A DNA stretch of 64,000 nucleotides from Anaerobutyricum stercoris (GTDB lineage Bacteria > Bacillota > Clostridia > Lachnospirales > Lachnospiraceae), in assembly GCA_019116455.1 (NCBI GenBank), contig DXBR01000049.1, positions 1-64,000 on the forward strand, read 5' to 3'. This document shows, in pieces, positions 1 to 7,741 of this stretch (within the stretch, counting starts at the first letter, position 1; every line of letters starts with the position of its first letter). The notes under the pieces are model-generated. The model did not search any database and was not told the DNA's origin. It saw only the letters and a program-made list of their open reading frames with translations. Position numbers and translations under genes: made by a program.

Positions 1-200
1 CTGATTGCATAACCTCAGACGCCACATACCATTTCACAGGCAGATATCCCTATCTGCTTTGTTTTCATGTCTCAAAATCCGGTTATACATATCCACCTGC
101 TGGGAATCCGGTCATACCGGGGCTTTACCTCACTGGAATCAAGCCTGCAAACCTGTTTCGCAATTACCTAATTATGGCAAATGCAAATCCAACCTGTCCA
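1..200. other. Non-coding upstream block, no gene recognised
   Basis: I see no convincing gene in the first 200 bases. A 73-codon open frame covers 5-226, but it has no Shine-Dalgarno site, its predicted product is a Cys/His/Trp-rich non-globular string, and its end lies inside the lysozyme promoter. The block may be the tail of an upstream intergenic or repeated element that begins outside the window. Confidence 0.4.
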
Positions 201-229
201 TTGACAAGGAGCCTTTTCGTAGGTAGAAT
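201..229 (+). promoter_or_regulatory. Sigma-A promoter of the GH25 lysozyme gene
   Basis: A consensus -35 TTGACA (201-206) and -10 TAGAAT (224-229) are separated by exactly 17 bp, 55 bp before the lysozyme start codon. Seen directly; activity is inferred. Confidence 0.8.
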
Positions 230-283
230 ATATAAAGATATTTACAGACTCTGAGGATTGTACGGAAAGTTGGGAGGAATATT

Positions 284-1384
284 ATGCGGAATCGTTCATT
301 AAAGCAAATCGGCGTCTCCTTTATGCTGCTTTGCGCGGCATTTTTTTGCCTGCATACCGGAGTACAGGCGGAGGAAAAGGGAGATCAGGCAAACAGCTTC
401 CGGTACGGTGCGAGCGCACTGCAGCAGCCGGGCCTTTCTTTTGGACTTATGAACGCCGGCGCCTGGCAGAGATCGGGCGATGCTTACTACAGCAGCAACG
501 GCCAGGTTATCAAGGGAGCCTATGCCAAAGGCATTGACGTCAGCAGTAATAACGGAACCATTGACTGGAACGCTGTGAAGGCGGACGGCATTGATTTCGC
601 CATTATCCGCTGCGGTTACGGCATGAATCAGACCGACCAGGATGACAGTCAGTGGCTTGCCAATGTAACGGGCTGCGAGGCGGCAGGGATTCCTTACGGC
701 GTATATATTTATTCCTATGCCGATTCGGTCAGCCGGGCAGTCAGCGAGGCGGATCACGTGCTTCGTCTGATCAATGGGCGGAACCTTTCTTATCCGGTAT
801 ATTTTGATATAGAGGACGCCTCCATCTTCTCTTCTACCACGGCAAAGCAGAGAGGAAAGATTGCCAAGGCGTTCTGTGACAGGATTGAGGCGGCAGGGTA
901 TGAGGCTGCCATCTACTCCAGCAATTATTCCTTTACCAACGATCTGCCGGAGAAGACCTTCGATCAGTGGGGCAGATGGGTGGCTCATTACAGCGCACAG
1001 TGCGGATATAAAGGTACATATCAAATGTGGCAGGCGACCAATCAGGGGCGTGTCGCAGGTATCCAGGGAACGGTGGATATTAATTTCCTGATTTCCGATC
1101 AGATTTTTGTGAAACCTACCATCAAGGTGAGCACTGCCGGAAAGAAGAAGGTAAAGGTATCCTGGAAGCCGAAGAAGAAGGGGACAACCTGCCAGGTTTA
1201 TTATTCTAAGTCCAAAAAGGGCAGGTTCAAATCTGTGACAAAGAACGCGAAAAAAGGTTCTGTCAAGATAAAGAAGCTGAAATCCGGCAAGAGATATTAT
1301 TTTAAGGTGAGACTGAGCCGTCAGATTAACGGAGTGACGGTATATTCCAAATATTCAAAAACCGTGTCTGTACGGGTACGGTAA
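284..1384 (+). CDS. Secreted GH25 lysozyme with C-terminal Fn3-like domain
   Basis: This 366-aa protein is probably a secreted peptidoglycan muramidase. Residues 1-29 form a signal peptide (basic start, hydrophobic core, cleavage near VQA-EE). The GH25 domain spans about residues 84-275: it opens with GIDVSSNNGTIDW, carries the YFDIED acidic catalytic motif near 174-179 and ends at TVDINFL. The last 90 residues are a lysine-rich, fibronectin-III-like beta domain (KVSWKPKKKGTTCQVYYSKS...), probably a wall anchor or spacer. The ATG at 284 follows a good GGAGG and has its own consensus promoter. It could act in wall turnover or against other bacteria; nothing nearby identifies it as a phage endolysin. 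Confidence 0.92.
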   Translation: MRNRSLKQIGVSFMLLCAAFFCLHTGVQAEEKGDQANSFRYGASALQQPGLSFGLMNAGAWQRSGDAYYSSNGQVIKGAYAKGIDVSSNNGTIDWNAVKADGIDFAIIRCGYGMNQTDQDDSQWLANVTGCEAAGIPYGVYIYSYADSVSRAVSEADHVLRLINGRNLSYPVYFDIEDASIFSSTTAKQRGKIAKAFCDRIEAAGYEAAIYSSNYSFTNDLPEKTFDQWGRWVAHYSAQCGYKGTYQMWQATNQGRVAGIQGTVDINFLISDQIFVKPTIKVSTAGKKKVKVSWKPKKKGTTCQVYYSKSKKGRFKSVTKNAKKGSVKIKKLKSGKRYYFKVRLSRQINGVTVYSKYSKTVSVRVR

Positions 1385-1436
1385 TGCAGGCAGAAAAAGG
1401 ATAAAAAATTACAGAATAAATTGGAGGCAGACAGTT

Positions 1437-1733
1437 TTGGATAACGAGAAGAACAGTATGAATAAAGAAGGAAAAGATACTGCCGTGCGTCCGGGAGGGG
1501 ACGTGGAGAGTATCATCCAGCAGCTTATGGGTATTGATTCCATGTTTCAGGATTTTATCAATGCGGAATCAGAGGGAATGATCATCTGTGAGAACTGCTA
1601 CGATAACGTGTTTGATGACGATGAGAATATATGCACATTGGAGGAGGATGGCGTGGAGCATCGCTTCTGCTGCAGTGAGTGTATGGAAGAATGGAAAAAA
1701 TGGAAAGAACAGGAGACAGGCCGCCATGCGTAA
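1437..1733 (+). CDS. Small Cys-rich, probably zinc-binding protein
   Basis: This 98-aa protein of unknown function starts at TTG 1437, behind GGAGG at 1422-1426. After a polar, probably flexible N-terminus, residues 51-82 carry C51-x2-C54, then C78-C79-x2-C82 with His75 close by, a treble-clef or TRASH-like metal site rather than a ferredoxin motif. The C-terminus is charged and helical. Its last 8 bases overlap the start of the following EutP/PduV-type GTPase, so the two are translationally coupled and probably work together. I know no named family for it. Confidence 0.72.
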   Translation: MDNEKNSMNKEGKDTAVRPGGDVESIIQQLMGIDSMFQDFINAESEGMIICENCYDNVFDDDENICTLEEDGVEHRFCCSECMEEWKKWKEQETGRHA

Positions 1734-2253
1734 AATCATGTTTATCGGACGCAGTGAGGCCGGAAAGACCACTCTGTCTCAGGCCATGAAGGGAGATACC
1801 ATCACGTATCACAAGACGCAGTATGTTAATCATTATGATGTGATCATCGACACGCCGGGAGAATATCTGCAATCCAAAAATCTGATATCCGCTCTGGCGG
1901 TATTTACTGCGGAGGCGGATGTCATCGGGCTGCTGATGGACGCGACGGAGCCGTTTTCCCTGTATTCCCCGAACCTTACGCCGGTGTGCAACCGGGAAGT
2001 GGTCGGCGTGGTGACCAAGATCGATCACTGGGCTGCCGAGCCGGAACAGGCGGCGGCCTGGCTCACGCTGGCGGGATGCCATAAGATTTTTTATACCAGT
2101 GCGTATACCGGAGAGGGAATCGCTGATATCCTTTCCTACCTTAAGGAGGAGAGGGATGTTCTTCCGTGGGAGGAAGTAAAGGCACAGTACGATGAACTGG
2201 GATTTGGCAAGGGTGAAAATGAAAAAGACGAAAACCGCCGTCAGATTATATAA
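1726..2253 (+). CDS. EutP/PduV-family small GTPase-like protein
   Basis: This 175-aa P-loop protein belongs to the EutP/PduV family, named from ethanolamine and propanediol microcompartment operons. Visible motifs are a Walker A (G8-RSEAG-K14-T15), a DTPGEY switch and a TKID guanine-specificity motif in place of NKxD. The start at ATG 1726 is preferred over an upstream in-frame ATG at 1588 because the protein then begins directly with beta-1 (MRKIMFIG), as family members do. It overlaps the preceding Cys-rich gene by 8 bp. No shell protein, ammonia-lyase or diol dehydratase gene is nearby, so a microcompartment role is not supported here. Family confident, function unknown. Confidence 0.85.
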   Translation: MRKIMFIGRSEAGKTTLSQAMKGDTITYHKTQYVNHYDVIIDTPGEYLQSKNLISALAVFTAEADVIGLLMDATEPFSLYSPNLTPVCNREVVGVVTKIDHWAAEPEQAAAWLTLAGCHKIFYTSAYTGEGIADILSYLKEERDVLPWEEVKAQYDELGFGKGENEKDENRRQII

Positions 2254-2343
2254 AGACAGAAGGAATATCGGGATCATGAGTTTGAAACTATATTGAAATT
2301 ATAATGGAAAGATATAGGTCGGAATGGGTGAAGAAAAGATAAG

Positions 2344-3147
2344 ATGTCTGGATATGTAAAAAAATTATTGAAAAGAATTTGTATTATTTTTTGTGTGTCC
2401 TTCGCCGGAATGTTTGCGATTCTCTGTGTTTTTGTGAGTATCCGCGGTAAAAATCTCTTTGGAGAGACAGATTACGATGCGCAGCTCAGTTCGGATACAG
2501 AGAGTATGACGGGACAGAATGATAATGCGGACAATACTTCCGGAGACAAATTAAGTGAAGGAGAAAAGCAGGCGCAGCAGTGGGGGCTGCGCATCACCTC
2601 CCGGGAGAAAATGGACTTTCACCGTGTGCTGCTGGAAGAAGATTATCGTTTTTTCAGCGGACATGATGTTGACAGCAGGCTGGATGAGAAGTTTTCTTTC
2701 GTTTATCCAAAGAATCTCTACCATACCGTGGAAGCTGAGGCCGATGAAGCTGCCGGAAGGTACAGTGTTTCTTTTCTGGGAAAAGGCAACAACGCGCTTC
2801 TTTCTTATACACAGGAGAAACATGGGGAGTCCGAAGAAGGGACGCCGATGGAAGAAATGTACGAGGAAGACATGGAATCTCTCACCGAGGCGGAGACGCT
2901 TCTTCATCTGGATACCGTCTATGTGGTAACCGGCTATGAGGATAATAACAGTCTGGAAGTTTACAAAGTAGTAAAAGCAGACGAAGAGAATCTGTACACC
3001 ATGGTGATCAAGACGCCGGTGCCGGAAAAAGAAGACGCCAGGACGCTTCTCTCTTTTTATACGGAATATCTGTATCGTTCCTGCGGATTTTCGGGAAGTA
3101 CAAAAGAGCCGCGTTCCTATGTACAATTTCTTCGCGATGATGAATAG
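2344..3147 (+). CDS. Membrane-anchored extracytoplasmic protein, unknown
   Basis: This 267-aa protein is not recognised. Residues 9-32 are one hydrophobic helix after a basic start (signal anchor, no lipobox). A Ser/Asp/Glu-rich linker (about 40-80) leads to an acidic alpha/beta domain of about 180 residues with few cysteines. It is likely tethered outside the cell. The start ATG 2344 has a GAAAAGA-type ribosome site. It follows the EutP-like gene by 90 bp in the same direction, but co-transcription is uncertain. Confidence 0.7.
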   Translation: MSGYVKKLLKRICIIFCVSFAGMFAILCVFVSIRGKNLFGETDYDAQLSSDTESMTGQNDNADNTSGDKLSEGEKQAQQWGLRITSREKMDFHRVLLEEDYRFFSGHDVDSRLDEKFSFVYPKNLYHTVEAEADEAAGRYSVSFLGKGNNALLSYTQEKHGESEEGTPMEEMYEEDMESLTEAETLLHLDTVYVVTGYEDNNSLEVYKVVKADEENLYTMVIKTPVPEKEDARTLLSFYTEYLYRSCGFSGSTKEPRSYVQFLRDDE

Positions 3148-3249
3148 GAAAAGTGCTAGATTATTCGTGCAGAATGCATTATAATACAAGAAGTAACAAA
3201 GGCCGGAAAATGGCTTTTGCTTCTGATTGAAATATGGGAGGTAGTAAAA

Positions 3250-3432
3250 ATGAGAGGTTATGAAGCAGCAAAGATTTTAAAAGAGAAAGGAATCACCATT
3301 GACGATGTGAATGCGGAGATCGCTTACAGAAAAGAGACAAACGCATTCAGCAATCAGCCGCAGAACGAAGCTTTTATGAATATGACCTTAAATGAGGTTG
3401 TACGCGTAAAAGAAATGTGGGATATCGATTAA
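3250..3432 (+). CDS. Small conserved-looking protein, 60 aa
   Basis: This is a 60-residue soluble helical protein (MRGYEAAKILKEKGI...). The start at ATG 3250 is chosen over an upstream ATG at 3217 because GGGAGG lies 7-12 bp before it. The pattern of helix, short turn, helix and acidic end (MWDID) is compatible with a small DNA- or protein-binding module, but no family is recognised. It precedes the DUF975 gene by 40 bp in the same direction. Confidence 0.6.
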   Translation: MRGYEAAKILKEKGITIDDVNAEIAYRKETNAFSNQPQNEAFMNMTLNEVVRVKEMWDID

Positions 3433-3472
3433 GGTCAATGGATTCCTGTACTGACGGTAAGGAGGACCCTTT

Positions 3473-4180
3473 ATGAAGTTGACATCATCGGAGTACAAGG
3501 AGATTGCCAGGGAGGCACTGAAAGGAAACTGGGGCAAAGCTGTGGGAGCAATGCTCATCGCCGCCTGCCTGGGAGCTTTTTGTACCTCCCTGTTCTTCAT
3601 CAGTCATTTTATGCTTGTGATGGGGGTATCCATCCGGGTTTTTGAGAATCTTCCTCATTATTTTCTGATCATGGTTGTGATTGGGATTGTGCTGGCAGTC
3701 TTTTTCTTTTTTGCGGGCGGACCTGCCCGCTTCGGGTACATTGACTTTAACCTGGCGCTTCTTGACAGGAGGGAAGCCGCACCGTCCATGGTGCTGAACC
3801 GTTTTTCCATGGTATGGAAAGGACTGTATATGAAGATTGCGCTCTTTGCCTACGAGCTGTTTTTCACCCTTCTTCTGATCGTGCCGGGTATTGTCACCAT
3901 GTATGCCTACGCCATGGTTCCGTACATTTTGGAGGAGAAACAGGACTACACTGTGGGCAAGGCCATGAAAATGTCCCGGAAGATCATGCGGGGCCATAAA
4001 TGGGAACTGTTCTGTCTGCGGTTCAGCTTCTTTGGCTGGTATCTGCTGAGCATCCTGACCTTCGGGCTGGCGTTGTTTTACGTTCTGCCTTACATGAATG
4101 CGGCGGAGGCCGTATTTTACAATGAGATCTCCGGCAGAGCGGACGCCTTCTACGGAAGAGAGGAACCGGAAGAAGAATGA
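3473..4180 (+). CDS. DUF975 integral membrane protein
   Basis: This 235-aa protein matches the DUF975 pattern common in Clostridia: an N-terminal amphipathic stretch (SSEYKEIAREALKGNWGKAVG) followed by about five membrane helices (around 23-50, 58-84, 115-150, 180-210). AAGGAGG lies at 3459-3465, directly before ATG 3473. The biochemical function of the family is unknown; members are often beside envelope or regulatory genes, as here. A rho-independent terminator follows at 4234-4259, separating it from the two-component genes. Confidence 0.82.
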   Translation: MKLTSSEYKEIAREALKGNWGKAVGAMLIAACLGAFCTSLFFISHFMLVMGVSIRVFENLPHYFLIMVVIGIVLAVFFFFAGGPARFGYIDFNLALLDRREAAPSMVLNRFSMVWKGLYMKIALFAYELFFTLLLIVPGIVTMYAYAMVPYILEEKQDYTVGKAMKMSRKIMRGHKWELFCLRFSFFGWYLLSILTFGLALFYVLPYMNAAEAVFYNEISGRADAFYGREEPEEE

Positions 4181-4233
4181 CACGCAAAAGAGAATCACAC
4201 AGATGAAAGGTCCCGTGCCTGCGGGACTGAAAG

Positions 4234-4259
4234 AAAAGAGGAGTAATCCTCTTTTTTTC
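4234..4259 (+). terminator. Rho-independent terminator after the DUF975 gene
   Basis: A 9-bp stem (AAAAGAGGA / TCCTCTTTT) with a GTAA loop runs into a T-tract. A second short hairpin (TCCCG/CGGGA, 4211-4226) lies just upstream. Confidence 0.85.
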
Positions 4260-4298
4260 TTTCTCCTTTTACGGAACTCTTTGTTTAGAGGTGAGACT

Positions 4299-5018
4299 AT
4301 GTATCATATCGGGATTTGTGACGACGGAAAAAATACATGCGCAGAATTGGAAGAGATGATTCTGCAATACGCTTCGGAGAGAAGGCTTTCTCTGGAGGTG
4401 GAGACCTGGTACAGCGGGGAGGATGTCTGCAGATACCTGGAAGAAGAATGTCCGCTGGATATTCTGTTTCTTGATATTGAGCTGCTCAGCATGAGCGGCG
4501 TCCAGGTGGCAGAGTTCATCCGCAGCCGGCTGGAAAACCGATGGATGCAGATCATTTACATATCCGGCAATGCTTCCCACGCACAGAAACTGTTTAAAAC
4601 ACAGCCCATGGATTTTCTGGTGAAGCCCGTCACCAGAGAAAATGTGCAGGAGGTACTGGATCTGGCGGTAAAAATACTGGACAAAAGAAAGCGAAGATTT
4701 GAGTACAGGAGCGGTAAGGAATACCATTATGTGCCGTTTGGAGATATTCTGTATTTTGGCAGCGAGGGCAGAAAAATCATAATTAAAACCCTCCGCGGCG
4801 AAGAAACATTTTATGGTAATCTGAAAAAAATAGAACAGGAGCTTCCGCCGGACTTTATCGGGATTCACCAGTCCTATATCATAAACCACGACTTTGTGGC
4901 CAGATACGCTTATGATTCGGTGGAGCTTTTAGACGGCACCTGTCTGCCGATCAGTAAAAGTAACCGAAAGAAAGTACGGGAAAGAATACTGCGGGAGGAT
5001 GATCTGCATGATAGATAG
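4299..5018 (+). CDS. LytTR-type response regulator (AgrA-like)
   Basis: This 239-aa cytoplasmic regulator has a receiver domain at about 1-120 (acidic pocket D8-D9, phospho-acceptor Asp in ILFLDIEL near 59, Lys in LVKPV near 109) and a LytTR DNA-binding domain at about 135-235 (YVPFGDILYFGSEGRKIII..., FIGIHQSYIINHDFV). ATG 4299 is chosen because AGAGGTGAG precedes it and the receiver begins immediately; the longer frame from 4098 overlaps the DUF975 gene and crosses the terminator. It overlaps the downstream histidine kinase gene by 11 bp. LytTR factors usually bind direct repeats about two helical turns apart; a candidate site lies before the LRR gene at 6346-6376. Confidence 0.92.
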   Translation: MYHIGICDDGKNTCAELEEMILQYASERRLSLEVETWYSGEDVCRYLEEECPLDILFLDIELLSMSGVQVAEFIRSRLENRWMQIIYISGNASHAQKLFKTQPMDFLVKPVTRENVQEVLDLAVKILDKRKRRFEYRSGKEYHYVPFGDILYFGSEGRKIIIKTLRGEETFYGNLKKIEQELPPDFIGIHQSYIINHDFVARYAYDSVELLDGTCLPISKSNRKKVRERILREDDLHDR

Positions 5019-6252
5019 CATCATTTGTATGGGAGCCAATGCGTTCCGGATATATCTGACCAGCCGGTGTATGAACGCATTTTTCCGGACAGAAGAGGGA
5101 TCCGAACGAAAGATGATCCTGGCTTTCGGCGCCTTTTATGCGGTCAATACATTTTTATATCTGATATTTAACACGGCCTCCATAAATCTGGCCTGTAATA
5201 TTATTGGAATTTACCTGCTGACATTTCTGTATCCTTCAAAAATCCGGATGAAGCTGTTTGTGACTGTTGTCATCTGTGCGTTAAATATGGCCTGTGACGT
5301 CATCGTCGTGATGCTCTTTGTGGATTACCGGGACGGGGAAATGTTCAGCCAGATCTATCAGGTCATGATCGTGCTGCTGTTTTTTGCCTGCGAGATCATC
5401 GTGGAGAAGATACTGGCGTACCGGGAGAAACAGGAAGATATTCACAGCATGTTCCTTCTTATCGTTCCGGTGTGCAGCATCCTGATGCTCCGCTACATGA
5501 CAAAGGAACATTCTTCCATGGATCATGATGCGGTGGTTGCCTCCATCGGCGTTCTGGTGATGAACTTTGTCGTTTTCTATCTCTACCATCTGTCCATCAA
5601 AGCATTTTCGGCAAAGTGTGAAAACATTATCCTGAAACAAAATCTGGAGGCCTATGGCAACCAGTTGGAAATCATTGCCCGGACCAGTGACAGAATCAAA
5701 TCGCTGCGCCATGACATGAAGCACCATATCAACGAGATCCGGATTCTGGCCGGGAAGAACGACCTGGAGGGAATCCGGGAATACCTTTCCTCCATGGAAG
5801 ATTTTTTACAGACGCCGGACGAAGCCATAGAATCCGGGGATGTGGAGATGGACAGTCTTCTTAATTACATGCTGGCAAGAGCAAGGAAAGAGCAGATTGC
5901 TGTTCAGGCGAAGGTATCCCTGTCGGACGCGGGCCGGCACTCCTTCGATATGAATATCATTCTGGGTAACCTGTTGGAAAATGCCATCGAAGCCGCCCGG
6001 CAGACAGAAGAGAAGAAGCTGACGGTCGCCATCAAAGAAGAAAAAGGCGTGCTGAAAATCTACATAGAAAACAGCTATAACGGGACCCTCATCCAGAAAG
6101 GGACCAGGCTCATCACCACCAAAAAAGAGAAAGAACTGCACGGCCTGGGCCTTGGCAGCGTGGAAAATATCGTGCAGAAATACCACGGAGAAATGGAAAT
6201 AGAAAAAGAAAAAAACATGTTCTCCGTGCGGGTGCTGCTGTATCTGCCGTGA
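5008..6252 (+). CDS. GHKL sensor histidine kinase (AgrC-like)
   Basis: This 414-aa membrane kinase is the partner of the LytTR regulator it overlaps. About six hydrophobic helices occupy residues 1-200. A dimerisation/H-box follows with the phospho-acceptor His in LRHDMKHHINEI (near 235), then an N-box (NIILGNLLENAIEAA, near 316) and a G-box (GLGLGSVENI, near 379) of the HATPase_c_5 type. ATG 5008 is preferred to ATG 4999 because GGGAGG (4993-4998) gives proper spacing only to 5008. No AgrB/AgrD-like peptide gene is seen nearby, so the signal is unknown. Confidence 0.92.
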   Translation: MIDSIICMGANAFRIYLTSRCMNAFFRTEEGSERKMILAFGAFYAVNTFLYLIFNTASINLACNIIGIYLLTFLYPSKIRMKLFVTVVICALNMACDVIVVMLFVDYRDGEMFSQIYQVMIVLLFFACEIIVEKILAYREKQEDIHSMFLLIVPVCSILMLRYMTKEHSSMDHDAVVASIGVLVMNFVVFYLYHLSIKAFSAKCENIILKQNLEAYGNQLEIIARTSDRIKSLRHDMKHHINEIRILAGKNDLEGIREYLSSMEDFLQTPDEAIESGDVEMDSLLNYMLARARKEQIAVQAKVSLSDAGRHSFDMNIILGNLLENAIEAARQTEEKKLTVAIKEEKGVLKIYIENSYNGTLIQKGTRLITTKKEKELHGLGLGSVENIVQKYHGEMEIEKEKNMFSVRVLLYLP

Positions 6253-6345
6253 ATTTTTGTGTGGATATTTCTATATTTGACTTAAATTATAAGAAAAGAG
6301 CTTTTTGTTATGTGAATTTTATCTGTTGTATCCAAAAAAGTCTAA

Positions 6346-6376
6346 TTTTTACAAAAACATAGCCCATTTTTTACAA
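6346..6376 (+). promoter_or_regulatory. Direct repeats upstream of the LRR gene, possible LytTR site
   Basis: TTTTTACAA occurs at 6346-6354 and again at 6368-6376, 22 bp apart. The second copy ends 26 bp before an extended -10 that lacks a recognisable -35, a layout typical of activator-dependent promoters. Assignment to the neighbouring LytTR regulator is inference. Confidence 0.4.
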
Positions 6377-6399
6377 CATCCGGCACAGAAAAAATATTG

Positions 6400-6408
6400 T
6401 GGTATAAT
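6400..6408 (+). promoter_or_regulatory. Extended -10 promoter of the LRR gene
   Basis: TGG-TATAAT (TATAAT at 6403-6408) forms an extended -10, 51 bp before the GTG start. No good -35 is present at 16-18 bp. Confidence 0.6.
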
Positions 6409-6458
6409 CAATTTAAACAATAAACAATATGTTTTACTCTAAGAAAGGAGGCGTTACA

Positions 6459-7544
6459 GTGAACAAAAAAGGTATCACAACATTTTTCAGCTACACTTTT
6501 TTTGCGGCAGTGTTTTTTAGCCTGTGTCTGCTATTTTCTCTAAAGGTAAATGCAACAGAAACTGTGATGATTGACGGTGTGAAGTATTATCTGGAGGATT
6601 ATGGAACGGCAGAGGCATCCATTGACTCGGTAACAACAGAAGACATTCCGGCCGGCTCCGACTTTTCAGAAGTCACTGTCCATAATCAGATTGTTTATAA
6701 CGGGAAAACGTACAAAGTAACCAAGTTTGAGTTTGATCCTCCTGAGGATCCACGGGAAGAGATGATAGATCGGAACGGTTCAAGTGATTTTTGGTATCAT
6801 TGGAAGCACTTGAGAAAGCTGACGATTGAATCGGGTATTGATGTTTTGCGTGCGATTTTCCCCAATTATGTTGTTTTAGAAGAAGTGGTATTTGAGGATC
6901 CGAAAGATATGGAGAAGATGGGAAAGTTGTATTTCTATAATTGTCCGAATCTGAAAGACATTTATATCCCGGCCAATGTCGATGCACTGCCAATGTTGCG
7001 GCGGTGTCCGAACACCACAGTGACCTTCGCGCCGGATCATCCAAAGTATAAAGTAGTAGACGGGGATATCTACAGCAAAAACGGAAAAATCCTGTATGAT
7101 GTGCCAAACGGCTCTAAAAATTATAAAGTCAAAAAGACTGTGAAAAAAATCGAGTACGGCGCATTTTATGGAAACGACAACATCAAGCATATCAAGCTTC
7201 CATCTTCTGTAAAGAAAGTGGGTGGATATGCTTTTGGTGATATGAAAAATCTGAAGTCCATCAAATTCAGTAAAAATATGAAGGCAGCCGCCCCGTTTTT
7301 GTTCTACCGCACCGACAAGCTGAAAACACTGACGTTTCCAAAAAATATCCGCAAGATTTCACTGTATTGTGATGCAATCGGGTTAAAGAAATTAAGGAAA
7401 ATCTATATCAACGCTCCAAAGCTGAAAAAGATAGATTTAGCGGATATTGCAGACAAGTCCAAATGCACCATCTATGTGAAAAATAATACTGTAAAGAACC
7501 AGGTGAAAAAAGCCGGGTTCAAAGGGAAGATTGTAGTGCGATAG
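6459..7544 (+). CDS. Secreted BspA-type leucine-rich-repeat protein
   Basis: This 361-aa protein starts at GTG 6459, 6 bp after AAGGAGGCG; the frame's earlier ATG (6429) has no ribosome site. Residues 1-28 are a signal peptide. The rest holds irregular LRR_5 (BspA/Treponema pallidum-type) repeats of the form L-x-x-I-x-x-P-x-x-V-K-x-I, clearest at residues 225-330 (IKHIKLPSSVKKVGGYAF, LKTLTFPKNIRKIS). The C-terminus is Lys-rich without an LPxTG motif. The likely role is adhesion or surface binding. It may be a target of the adjacent LytTR system, given the repeats and activator-type promoter upstream. Confidence 0.85.
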   Translation: MNKKGITTFFSYTFFAAVFFSLCLLFSLKVNATETVMIDGVKYYLEDYGTAEASIDSVTTEDIPAGSDFSEVTVHNQIVYNGKTYKVTKFEFDPPEDPREEMIDRNGSSDFWYHWKHLRKLTIESGIDVLRAIFPNYVVLEEVVFEDPKDMEKMGKLYFYNCPNLKDIYIPANVDALPMLRRCPNTTVTFAPDHPKYKVVDGDIYSKNGKILYDVPNGSKNYKVKKTVKKIEYGAFYGNDNIKHIKLPSSVKKVGGYAFGDMKNLKSIKFSKNMKAAAPFLFYRTDKLKTLTFPKNIRKISLYCDAIGLKKLRKIYINAPKLKKIDLADIADKSKCTIYVKNNTVKNQVKKAGFKGKIVVR

Positions 7545-7551
7545 ACAGCCC

Positions 7552-7584
7552 AAGCCCTGCGGCCGCAAGCCGTGGGGCTTTTTT
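7552..7584 (+). terminator. Rho-independent terminator after the LRR gene
   Basis: An 11-bp stem with G-U pairs (AAGCCCTGCGG / CCGTGGGGCTT) has a 7-nt loop and is followed by TTTT. Confidence 0.85.
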
Positions 7585-7741
7585 GCGCAGTTTTCATGGG
7601 ATATTTTATATATTTTTGCTTGATTTTTAAAATAATATTATTTATAATAGATAATATATATTAAAAATATTTATCAAAAGAGAAATGCCGGAAGGTAGAA
7701 AGGAGCCGATGCGTATGTTATAATCAGGAAGGAGAGGATTG
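7585..7741 (+). promoter_or_regulatory. A+T-rich spacer with extended -10 before the Rpn gene
   Basis: This spacer is strikingly A+T-rich at 7600-7680 and contains a perfect 14-nt palindrome, AAATAATATTATTT (7630-7643). An extended -10 (TGT-TATAAT, TATAAT at 7719-7724) lies 17 bp before the ATG, leaving a very short leader. No other gene is seen. Confidence 0.5.

Noticed and set aside
5..226. 73-codon open reading frame at the window start
   Set aside because: There is no ribosome site, its composition is unlike a protein, and its end overlaps a consensus promoter for the lysozyme gene.
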